15,571 bases of DNA from JACPFV01 sp035526825 (GTDB lineage: Bacteria > Pseudomonadota > Gammaproteobacteria > Nevskiales > Nevskiaceae). This document shows, piece by piece, positions 6,455 through 12,457 of this stretch (position 1 is the first letter of the stretch; each line of letters starts with the position of its first letter). The DNA lies in NCBI GenBank assembly GCA_035526825.1, contig DATLBT010000025.1, forward strand, positions 1 to 15,571, given 5' to 3'. The notes beneath the pieces are model-generated. The model saw nothing but the letters and a program-made list of their open reading frames with translations. It made no database searches and was not told where the DNA came from. Made by a program: the position numbers and the translations under genes.

Positions 6455-7464
6455 GGGATCAGTATCACCTTGCCGGTGTTCTTGCGTCCCTCGATGTGCG
6501 CGTGCGCCGCGCCCGCCTCGTCGAAAGAAAACACCTTGTCGATGTGGGGCCGCACCCACCCTGCCGACACGCCTGCCAGCACCGCGTCCATCCATGCCCG
6601 GAACTTGACGGTCTCGTGATACATCTCGTGCATCTGCACGCCGAACGCGCCGCGGTTGCCGGACATCAGCTGCAGTGGATGGAACAACGGCATCGACAGC
6701 ACGAGCTTCACCAGCCCGAGTTTTGCCGCGAGTCCGCGGCCCGCGGCGCCGGAGATGCCGAACATTCCCAACCGGCCACCTTTTGCGAGCACGCCGTAGG
6801 ATTTTTTCCAGTGGGCGCCGCCAATGGGGTCGATGGCGAGATCGACGCCGCCGCCGGCAAACTTGCGTACTGCCTCGGGCCAGTCGCCGCGCGTGTAATC
6901 GACACATTCAGCGCAGCCGCGCTCGCGCAGGAACGCGTGCTTGCGCGGGCTCGCAGTGCCGATGACGCGCGCGCCGAGGTGGCGCGCAATGTCGATCGCT
7001 GCGAGGCCGACACCGCCGCCGGCGTTGTGCACCAGCACGGTCTCACCCGGCTTGAGTCCACCGAGGCCGATCAGCAATGCCCACGCGGTGACGTAGTTCT
7101 CCGGGATCGCGGCGGCCTCCTCGAATGACAGTCCCGCCGGCAGGTCCCAGACGTGCGTGAGATCGACGACGGCAACCTCGGCGTAGCCGCCGAAGTGGGG
7201 CATCGCGATCACCTTGCGGCCAAGCCACGCCGCATCGACGCCGTCACCGACCGAGCTGACGACTCCGGCGACCTCGTAGCCGACCACGCACGGCGTCGGT
7301 GGCGCCGGCGGATAGATGCCCTGGCGCGCGAGGATGTCCGCGAAATTGATGCCGGCGGCGCGCACCGCGATGGCGACCTGGCCGGCCGCGGGCACCGGGG
7401 CGGGGACTTCACGCACGCGCAGCACGTCCGGTGCACCGGATTTCTCGATGAATACCGCGCGCAT
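6451..7464 (-). CDS. NADPH:quinone reductase-like MDR-family oxidoreductase
   Basis: A 337-residue zinc-free medium-chain dehydrogenase/reductase of the quinone oxidoreductase (zeta-crystallin) type. It has an N-terminal GroES-like catalytic domain (residues about 1-120, with AAGINFADILARQGIYP) and a Rossmann domain carrying VHNAGGGVGLAAI (145-157) for NADPH. The cysteine/histidine zinc ligands of alcohol dehydrogenases are absent. Relatives reduce quinones or alkenals by one- or two-electron transfer from NADPH. I start at the ATG at 7464 (MRAVFIEKSG, the usual family N-terminus), preceded by a G-rich ribosome site; an ATG at 7500 would add 12 residues encoded inside a palindrome and is unlikely. 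It is the first gene of the five-gene run and overlaps the TVP38 start by four bases. Confidence 0.9.
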   Translation of the reverse strand: MRAVFIEKSGAPDVLRVREVPAPVPAAGQVAIAVRAAGINFADILARQGIYPPAPPTPCVVGYEVAGVVSSVGDGVDAAWLGRKVIAMPHFGGYAEVAVVDLTHVWDLPAGLSFEEAAAIPENYVTAWALLIGLGGLKPGETVLVHNAGGGVGLAAIDIARHLGARVIGTASPRKHAFLRERGCAECVDYTRGDWPEAVRKFAGGGVDLAIDPIGGAHWKKSYGVLAKGGRLGMFGISGAAGRGLAAKLGLVKLVLSMPLFHPLQLMSGNRGAFGVQMHEMYHETVKFRAWMDAVLAGVSAGWVRPHIDKVFSFDEAGAAHAHIEGRKNTGKVILIP

Positions 7465-7482
7465 CGGCCCCCCGAAAAAGGA

Positions 7483-7501
7483 AATGGGGACGGGCCCCAT
7501 T
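7483..7501. repeat. Solo REP-like hairpin upstream of the quinone reductase gene
   Basis: A perfect palindrome: AATGGGG, loop ACGGG, CCCCATT. It has the same plan (about 7-bp stem of A/T then GGGG, 5-base GC loop) as the repeats flanking the RAYT gene at 12460 and 13247 but is not identical. It sits in the putative leader, just before the ribosome site of the reductase gene, so it could affect translation or be a dispersed element of a related family. Confidence 0.5.
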
Positions 7502-7537
7502 CAACTGGCCGCTAAGCTACCAGATGAACGAGCTCCG

Positions 7538-7556
7538 TCCCCGGATTCGTCGGGGA
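7538..7556 (-). terminator. Hairpin after the PDZ gene
   Basis: A six-pair stem (TCCCCG/CGGGGA) with a seven-base loop lies 11 bases past the stop of the PDZ-protein gene, before the next gene on the same strand. No U-run follows, so it may be a Rho-type or processing boundary between the sigma operon and the redox operon rather than an intrinsic terminator. Confidence 0.3.
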
Positions 7557-7566
7557 AAGCCGCCGA

Positions 7567-8565
7567 TCAGCGATCGTCGTCGGCGGGACGCTCGTCCTCG
7601 TTGATGATGCGCACGCGGCTTCGCGCGCGAGCGTCGGCCACCGGGACCTTGCCCTGCAATTCCACGCGCCGGCCCTGGCGCAGCACGTCGATCCGCACAT
7701 TCTGCTCGGCGCCACGCGAGCGCAACTTGTCGAGCACGGTCAGCGGCTCGCTGATCGGGTCGCCATCGATCTTCTGGATGACGTCGCCGCTCTTGAGGTT
7801 GAGCGCGCCGCTCTTGGGCGCCTTGACCACCAGCACGCCGTCCTGCGTCTTGAAGTAGGCGCCGAGGTCCGTGTCGAGCTTGGCCAGCTCGAGCCCGCGG
7901 ATGGCCGGTCCGCGGAACTGCAGCGGCATCGCGGGCATCACCGGGGCGATCGGGCCGATGGCCTTCTCGAAATTCTCGTCCTGGATCCACTGCTGCAGCA
8001 TCGGCAAGGGTGCGATGGCGAGCTCCGGCTCCGGCGCGGTGGTCTTGACCGTGGCGGAGCTGCGACGGCCGTCGCGCTCGTACTCGATCTTCGCCTCGTC
8101 GCCGGCGCGCAGCGTGCGCAGCTGCTCGCGCATGCGCTTCTGCGAGGTCAGCTTGCCCTCGGCGGCCAGCGAGTGGCCGTTGACGGCGATGATCAGGTCG
8201 CCGGCCTTGAGCCCGGCCTTGTCGGCGCCGCTGCCCGGCGTCACCGCCAGCAGCCGCACGCCGCGCGTCTCGCCATTCTCCATGTCGTCCGGAATCAGCA
8301 CCCCGAGCACGGCGCGATCCGGGTTGGTCATGTACTCGAAGTACTGCGCGCGCGGATTGTCGCGCTCGACCCTGGCCATGCTGCGGGCGAGTTCGCGCGT
8401 TGCCTTCTGCAGTTCAGAGCGCGCCTTCTCGACCTCCACGCGCGCGCGGTCCAGCTCGGCGCGTTCCTTGTCTTCCTCGGGCCCAGCCCACGCAGGGGCC
8501 CACACAGGGCCCGCCAGCCCCATGGTCACGGCCACCAGGGCCGCGGTCACAGCTTTACGGTTCAT
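7567..8565 (-). CDS. Secreted double-PDZ protein without a protease domain
   Basis: A 332-residue exported protein. A signal peptide (MNRKAV then a hydrophobic stretch ending APAWA-GPEE, cleavage near residue 27) is followed by a charged coiled coil with heptad-like E/R/K pattern (about 30-68), PDZ domain 1 (about 85-175, LGVLIP, SGADKAGLKAGDLIIAVNG) and PDZ domain 2 (about 223-308, GLELAKL, SGALNLKSGDVIQKIDGDPI). No trypsin-like catalytic domain precedes the PDZs, so it is not a DegP/DegS protease; a binding, scaffold or sensor role is inferred. I choose ATG 8565 because GGAG lies six bases upstream and it starts the signal peptide; an ATG at 8577, one base after the upstream stop, would add four residues. 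As the third gene of a sigma/anti-sigma cluster it probably helps sense envelope state. Confidence 0.85.
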   Translation of the reverse strand: MNRKAVTAALVAVTMGLAGPVWAPAWAGPEEDKERAELDRARVEVEKARSELQKATRELARSMARVERDNPRAQYFEYMTNPDRAVLGVLIPDDMENGETRGVRLLAVTPGSGADKAGLKAGDLIIAVNGHSLAAEGKLTSQKRMREQLRTLRAGDEAKIEYERDGRRSSATVKTTAPEPELAIAPLPMLQQWIQDENFEKAIGPIAPVMPAMPLQFRGPAIRGLELAKLDTDLGAYFKTQDGVLVVKAPKSGALNLKSGDVIQKIDGDPISEPLTVLDKLRSRGAEQNVRIDVLRQGRRVELQGKVPVADARARSRVRIINEDERPADDDR

Positions 8566-8578
8566 CGGTTGCTCCATC

Positions 8579-9127
8579 TCAATATTGGTACGACGCGTAC
8601 TGCAGGGCGGGTGCTTCGGGTTCGTGCAACTCGACCAGCGCGTTCATCAGCTTCACGCGGTCGCGCCACAGCGACTCGGCCGAGTCCGAGTCGGTGACCA
8701 CGTTGAGCTGCGCGTCGATCACGCGCAGGCGCTGCTCGATCATGGCGACGCTGTTCTGGCGGCCGCTGCTCCACACCGCGACCTGCGGGCGCGCGCTCGT
8801 CAGCTGGCGCTCGAGGTTCTGCGAGGTGTTGATCAGCTGCGCGACCTCGCGCTTGGCCGCCGGCTGCGTCGACGCGACAAAGCCACCGCCGAATGCGCGC
8901 GGCTTGGACGACGTGTCGGGCTTCACCACCATCGCGACGGCCACCAGCAAGGAGGCCGCCAGTGCCAGGCCACCGCCGGCCATGGCGTAGCGGCGGCGCG
9001 CGGCGTGGCGGCGCGCTTGCAGGCGCGACCAGCCGCCCGGCGGCGGAGTGAAGGAGGGGAGCGCGCGCAGGCGCTCGCCAAGCGAGCCCGGCCCGCTCAA
9101 ATGATCTTCGCTAATTCGGCAGAACAT
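8579..9127 (-). CDS. Putative single-pass anti-sigma factor
   Basis: A 182-residue protein I assign by position and topology, not by a recognised domain. Residues 1-46 are cytoplasmic, rich in Arg and Pro, and short for a sigma-binding domain. A hydrophobic helix follows (about 48-68, MAGGGLALAASLLVAVAMVV), then a periplasmic part with a helical, coiled-coil-like stretch (90-168). It lacks the HxxxCxxC zinc motif of ZAS anti-sigma factors. The open frame runs back to 9457, but that is a shadow of the sigma gene. The ATG at 9127 is set by AAGGA at 9136-9140, eight bases upstream inside the sigma gene, and overlaps sigma by 31 bases, which suggests translational coupling. The stop lies next to the PDZ gene. 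It could instead be an unrelated membrane protein. Confidence 0.72.
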   Translation of the reverse strand: MFCRISEDHLSGPGSLGERLRALPSFTPPPGGWSRLQARRHAARRRYAMAGGGLALAASLLVAVAMVVKPDTSSKPRAFGGGFVASTQPAAKREVAQLINTSQNLERQLTSARPQVAVWSSGRQNSVAMIEQRLRVIDAQLNVVTDSDSAESLWRDRVKLMNALVELHEPEAPALQYASYQY

Positions 9128-9684
9128 GTTTGCATTCCTTGGGCAGCTTGCGGCTCGCCGCCCAGCAGAGTCCTCAGTTTCTGGTGCGCCCTCGACAGCT
9201 GTGACTTCGAGAAGCTCACCGTCTTGCCGCACATCGCGGCGATCTCCACGTGCGTGTAACCCTCGACGTGGTACAGCCACAGCACCGAGCGCGGAACGCT
9301 CGGCAACAATCCCAGGGCGCGCTCGAGGTCGGCGTCCGATACGTCCTCGCGCCCCACCGACTGCATCACCAGCTCGTCGGTGGTGAATAAATCCATGAAA
9401 TAGCGGCCGCGGCGCAGGTGCATCAGCGCCTCGGACGCCGCGATCGACCGCAGCCACAGCCCGAACGGCGCATCGCCCCGGAACTGGTGCACGCGCGCGA
9501 ACGCTTTCATGAACGCGTCCTGCATCACGTCGGACGCCGCGTCCGGATCGCCGGTCATGCGGCGCGCCAGGCTGAACACCGCGCCCTCGAAAGTCCGGTA
9601 CAGGCGTTCCTGGGCCGCGCGGTCGCCCTTGCGGGCGCCCGCCAGGATGTCGTCCGTCACTGGAACGTCGAAAGCGCTGGGCAT
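9097..9684 (-). CDS. ECF-family RNA polymerase sigma factor
   Basis: A 195-residue group IV sigma factor. Region 2 (about 26-95) includes YRTFEGAVFSLARRMTGDPD, the region 2.2-like D-V-M-Q-D-A-F-M-K-A-F core and the WLRSIAASEALMHLRRGR promoter-melting part. Region 4 (about 119-175) has ALGLLPSVPRSVLWLYHVEGYTHVEIAAMCGKT followed by the KSQLSRAHQKLR recognition helix. The frame is open far upstream (to 10110), but that part crosses palindromic repeats and an antisense shadow; ATG 9684 gives a normal ECF length, with AAAGG just ahead. A GAATCC...CGGTTCA pair about 16-40 bases before the start could be an autoregulated ECF promoter (weak). It heads a cluster with a membrane protein and a PDZ protein, like RpoE/RseA-type envelope stress modules. 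Confidence 0.93.
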   Translation of the reverse strand: MPSAFDVPVTDDILAGARKGDRAAQERLYRTFEGAVFSLARRMTGDPDAASDVMQDAFMKAFARVHQFRGDAPFGLWLRSIAASEALMHLRRGRYFMDLFTTDELVMQSVGREDVSDADLERALGLLPSVPRSVLWLYHVEGYTHVEIAAMCGKTVSFSKSQLSRAHQKLRTLLGGEPQAAQGMQTCSAELAKII

Positions 9685-9728
9685 GACCTTTAGATGAACC
9701 GAGCGGCTGAAGGGTCGCAAGGATTCAT

Positions 9729-9773
9729 TGTAGGAGCGGGTGGTGGGAGCGCTGATGCTGGGGGTCGTGGGAG
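9729..9773. repeat. Degenerate REP fragments upstream of the sigma gene
   Basis: TTGTAGGAGCGGG at 9729-9741 resembles the head of GTAG-type REP units, and GTGGGAG occurs at 9743-9749 and 9767-9773 and again at 9790 in the intact hairpin, at spacings of 24 and 23 bases. They look like decayed or truncated copies of the adjacent REP. The sigma-factor promoter must lie within or next to this repeat-rich DNA. Confidence 0.4.
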
Positions 9774-9782
9774 AGCTTTGGG

Positions 9783-9856
9783 AGCTTTTGTGGGAGGGGC
9801 CCTGGCCCCGATGTCGCACCACCGACTTCGGGGCCAGGGCCCCTCCTACAAAAGCT
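9783..9856. repeat. BIME-like inverted pair of GTAG-type REPs (34-base arms)
   Basis: Two 34-base arms (9783-9816 and 9823-9856) are inverted copies with only two mismatches around a six-base loop CACCAC. Each arm holds GGAGGGGCCCTGGCCCCGA, itself palindromic (GGGGCC/GGCCCC), and the right arm read on the minus strand starts TTGTAGGAGG, with the GTAG head typical of REPs mobilised by RAYTs. The right arm supplies the last codons and TAG stop of the alpha/beta hydrolase. No U-run follows, so it is a REP doublet and not a normal intrinsic terminator, though such a stem may well block RNA decay or readthrough into the sigma gene. Confidence 0.8.
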
Positions 9857-10754
9857 TGTTTTCCCGGAGGAAATCGCTGACCGCGGCCTGCGCCTCCGCG
9901 GGGCGTTCCTGCATGAAGCAGTGCTGCCCCGCCACCGTGCGCACTACGACTTTCGGGTTGCAGCGACGCGCGTAGCGCGCCGACGCCGGAAAGAACGGAT
10001 ACGACGACGCGCCGTGCAGGTAAAGGATCGGCAGGTCGACCTTGCGCAGCGCAGGCCATGGATACACGGGCCGGGCATAGATTTCGGCCTCCAGCGCGGG
10101 CGGACAGCACAGCAGGCGCCGGCCCTGGTCCTCGCGCGTCGCGTGGTCGACAAAGCTCGCCAGGGCTTCATCGGTCCAGCCCTTGTAGATGCCACGACCG
10201 CGCAGCCGGGCGATTGCTTCCTCGCGGCTCGGCCACTCGCGCCGGCGCCGCCGGGCGCCTTTGACCATCGGGTGCGCACCGAGCGCCGCCATCGCGCGCA
10301 TGCCCACCCACAACGGCGGGGTAAACATGATCGGGTCGAGCAGCACCAGCGCGCGAAACATTCCCGGATTGTCGGCGGCGATCTTCAGCGTCAGTGCTGC
10401 ACCGAAGCTGTGGCCGATGCCGATGAGCCCGCGACCGTCATCGATGCCCTGCTCGCGCGCGACGAGCGGCACGCGGCGCGCCACCGCGCTGATGCCGGAG
10501 AAATGCGCGGGCACTTCGCTCTCGCCGTGGCCTTCGATGTCATGCAGGAACAGTCCGAAGCCGCGGCCCGGCGACTCGCCCGGGAGGAAGCGCCGCAGGA
10601 ATGGCCAGTAAACGCCGCCGCAGAAGCCGTTGCCGGGCAGGAAATGCAGCATCGCCGAGCCCGCTGGCGCTGGGGCATGGCGGCCGCGCAGCAGCGGGCC
10701 GCCGCCTGCGCGCGACTCCCAGCCCTGGGTCGACTCGTGGAGGTTGCTGCCCAA
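9846..10754 (-). CDS. Alpha/beta-hydrolase fold protein
   Basis: A roughly 302-residue cytosolic alpha/beta hydrolase, substrate unknown. Visible: oxyanion-hole region HFLPGNGFCGG (37-47), FLHDIEGHGES (69-79), nucleophile elbow GIGHSFGAA with Ser116, LVLLDPIMF after strand 6, and catalytic His278 in VAGQHCF. The catalytic acid is not obvious near LYLHGASSYPFFP, where an Asp is often found. No signal peptide. The start is uncertain: the TTG at 10754 keeps the N-terminal strand (RGRHAPAPAG) found in relatives; the first internal ATG at 10652 would remove it. The stop and last residues (K-L-L) lie in an inverted REP pair. It is divergent from the cysH-like gene, with 122 bases between them. Confidence 0.85.
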   Translation of the reverse strand: MGSNLHESTQGWESRAGGGPLLRGRHAPAPAGSAMLHFLPGNGFCGGVYWPFLRRFLPGESPGRGFGLFLHDIEGHGESEVPAHFSGISAVARRVPLVAREQGIDDGRGLIGIGHSFGAALTLKIAADNPGMFRALVLLDPIMFTPPLWVGMRAMAALGAHPMVKGARRRRREWPSREEAIARLRGRGIYKGWTDEALASFVDHATREDQGRRLLCCPPALEAEIYARPVYPWPALRKVDLPILYLHGASSYPFFPASARYARRCNPKVVVRTVAGQHCFMQERPAEAQAAVSDFLRENKLL

Positions 10755-10839
10755 AGTAAGCTCGATGTATCGGGAAAAAAGCGCGCCGAGTATAGGCCAG
10801 CGCTTCGCGGAATATGGATAGACATTGCGCGCGCGCGGC

Positions 10840-10867
10840 GTGACTCCGAGGGCGCCGGCGCTAGAAT
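10840..10867 (+). promoter_or_regulatory. Possible sigma-70-type promoter of the cysH-like gene
   Basis: TAGAAT at 10862-10867 is a good -10 hexamer. A weak -35 candidate GTGACT (10840-10845) lies 16 bases upstream. Transcription would begin a few bases before the ATG at 10877, giving a very short leader. The only other candidate in the gap is weaker. No operator is visible. Confidence 0.35.
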
Positions 10868-10876
10868 GGCCGCCCC

Positions 10877-11506
10877 ATGCAGATCAGCGACGTAGAACTC
10901 CAGCGCCTCAACGAACAGCTCGGCCGCGATCCGGCCGCGCTCATCGCCTGGGCCGCCGCCCCGGGGCGCCGGGTCATCACCTCGACGAGCTTCGGGCCCT
11001 TTGCCGCCGTCACCCTGCACATGGCGGTGCGCGCGAAACCCGACATCCCGGTGCTGTGGGTCGACACCGGCTACGGCACCGCGGCGACTTATCGATTCGC
11101 CGACGAAGTGACGCGGCTGCTGAAGCTCAAGGTCCACAATTTCCGCCCGCGCCGGTCCAAGGCGCATCGCGAGGCGGTCGAGGGCCCGCTGCCGGGTCTC
11201 GACGATCCGCGGCACGCGGAGTTCACCGAGGAAGTGAAGCTCGAGCCGTTCGACCGCGGCATCCGCGAGTTGGACGCTGAGGTCTGGATCGCCGGCATTC
11301 GCGCGGAAGAGACCGCCGAGCGCGCCGCGATGACCCCGATCAGCCGCGCCCGAGACGGCGTGATTCGCGTGGCGCCGGTGCTGCACTGGTCAGCCCGCCA
11401 GATGAATGATTACCTGAAACAGCACGCGCTGCCGAACAATTTCGACTATTTCGATCCGACCAAGATCGACGACAAGCGCGAATGCGGCCTGCACCTCGCC
11501 CGCTAG
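10877..11506 (+). CDS. cysH: Phosphoadenylylsulfate reductase family protein (compact CysH-like)
   Basis: A 209-residue PAPS-reductase-domain protein. CysH reduces PAPS to sulfite with thioredoxin or glutaredoxin in assimilatory sulfate reduction. The N-terminal nucleotide-binding part aligns well: ITSTSFGPFAAVTLHMAV, then PDIPVLWVDTGYGTAATYRFADEVT. The C-terminus carries the catalytic KRECGLH, Cys203. The paired cysteines of Fe-S APS reductases are absent, so it would be of the PAPS type. It is odd in two ways. It is about 35 residues shorter than E. coli CysH, losing much of the segment before ECGLH that contains the conserved G-D-x-H-T-T. The R-R-E-Q-S motif is replaced by R-A-E-E-T-A-E-R. 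A divergent CysH or a related sulfurtransferase-like enzyme is possible. No other sulfate-assimilation gene is present here. Confidence 0.82.
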   Translation: MQISDVELQRLNEQLGRDPAALIAWAAAPGRRVITSTSFGPFAAVTLHMAVRAKPDIPVLWVDTGYGTAATYRFADEVTRLLKLKVHNFRPRRSKAHREAVEGPLPGLDDPRHAEFTEEVKLEPFDRGIRELDAEVWIAGIRAEETAERAAMTPISRARDGVIRVAPVLHWSARQMNDYLKQHALPNNFDYFDPTKIDDKRECGLHLAR

Positions 11507-11520
11507 GCGGAACAATCCCC

Positions 11521-11526
11521 TAGAAT
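11521..11526 (+). promoter_or_regulatory. Possible -10 element of the FHA-protein gene
   Basis: TAGAAT, preceded by CCCC, occurs 15 bases after the cysH-like stop and 37 before the FHA start. The same CTAGAAT heptamer precedes the cysH-like gene. I see no convincing -35 hexamer. A five-pair hairpin (CCGGC/GCCGG, 11529-11545) and GGGAGGGGG (11544-11552) follow in the leader. Readthrough from the cysH-like gene is also possible. Confidence 0.25.
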
Positions 11527-11563
11527 TACCGGCAGTTACCGCCGGGAGGGGGTTGTTTCACGG

Positions 11564-12457
11564 ATGTGGACGGTCATCGTCAGCGACCAGCGCGGGCAGG
11601 TCATTGCCCAGCATGAGTGGTCCGCAGGGTCGCTGACCATCGGTCGCGACCAGGGCCGCAACATCGTGCTGCCTTCCAAGGCCGCCTCGCGCAAACATTG
11701 CCGCCTCGACCTCGTGAATGGCACGCCAGTCATCATCGACGAGGGCAGTGCCAACGGCACCCTGGTGAACGGCGGGCGCATCAATGCACCGACCCGCCTC
11801 GACGACAACAGCAAGGTCGACGTTGGTGAGTTCCGCATCACGCTGGCCAGGGCCGACGAGGACGAGAGCGAGCGCACGGTGATGATGCGACCGCGGATGC
11901 CGTTGCCGCCGCCGGTGGCCGCACCGCCGCCGCGGCCGCAGGCGGCGCCGCCCCCGCCGCCGCCGCCGCCACCACCGCCGCCGCCAAAGCCCGCGCAGCC
12001 GCCGCCACCACCACCACCGAAAATCGCCTATCCCGAGCCGGCTATGCCGGCCGCACAAGCCGGCGTGACCAGCGAGTTCGACCGGCACCTGCAGAGCGTG
12101 CGCGCCTATCGCGAGGAATCGCAGGCCGCGACGCTGAACCGCAAGGGCAAGGTGGATGCCGGCTGGGCCAAGATGATCGAACAGGCCAAGGCGCTGCAGG
12201 CGCGCCTGGCCGCCGACAAGCGCGTCATGAGTTTCACCATCTCGCGCGACCAGAAGGAAGTGGCGGTCAAGATCGCCGACTCGTACGAGAAACGCGGCTA
12301 CCGATACTTCCTGCTGTGCCGCGACCACCCCGAGGGCAAATACCCGGGACAGGAAAACTGCTGGCTGCGAGAGTTCGGCCGCGATGACGCTAGCTTCGAC
12401 GAGGCGTCGAAGGCGATGGAAGAGCTGATGCTCCGCGTTGCGGGCACGCTGGCGTAA
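11564..12457 (+). CDS. FHA-domain protein with polyproline linker and unknown C-terminal domain
   Basis: A 297-residue protein in three parts. Residues 1-95 form an FHA domain, a phosphothreonine-peptide reader, with G27-R28, S42-R43-K44-H45 and N64-G65 at the phosphopeptide-binding loops. Residues 110-163 form a proline-rich linker with runs of 13 (129-141) and 7 (146-152) prolines separated by KPAQ, likely to need EF-P for translation. Residues 168-297 form a charged, predicted alpha/beta domain I do not recognise, containing VMSFTISRDQKEVAVKIADSYEKRG and cysteines 252 and 266. There is no signal peptide or membrane helix, so it is cytosolic. A Ser/Thr kinase or secretion-system gene would be the expected partner, but none is in the window. 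The ATG at 11564 follows a G-rich site somewhat far upstream. A RAYT element begins immediately after the stop. Confidence 0.88.
   Translation: MWTVIVSDQRGQVIAQHEWSAGSLTIGRDQGRNIVLPSKAASRKHCRLDLVNGTPVIIDEGSANGTLVNGGRINAPTRLDDNSKVDVGEFRITLARADEDESERTVMMRPRMPLPPPVAAPPPRPQAAPPPPPPPPPPPPPKPAQPPPPPPPKIAYPEPAMPAAQAGVTSEFDRHLQSVRAYREESQAATLNRKGKVDAGWAKMIEQAKALQARLAADKRVMSFTISRDQKEVAVKIADSYEKRGYRYFLLCRDHPEGKYPGQENCWLREFGRDDASFDEASKAMEELMLRVAGTLA

Noticed and set aside
6455..6907. N-terminal extension of the TVP38 frame by about 150 codons
   Set aside because: Arg-rich shadow of the quinone reductase gene; the true start overlaps the upstream stop as ATGA and begins a membrane protein of normal size.
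7567..8565. DegP/DegS-type serine protease
   Set aside because: Two PDZ domains are present but there is no catalytic H-D-S trypsin-like domain before them.
9128..9457. N-terminal extension of the putative anti-sigma frame
   Set aside because: It is the shadow of the sigma gene; a strong AAGGA sits eight bases before the ATG at 9127.
9729..9856. CRISPR-like repeat array
   Set aside because: The repeats are inverted palindromes and short decayed fragments with no uniform direct repeats or spacers; no cas gene is present.
9685..10110. N-terminal extension of the ECF sigma frame up to 10110
   Set aside because: It runs through the REP doublet and antisense of the hydrolase; the extension is Arg/Ala/Ser rich and starting at 9684 gives the normal ECF length.
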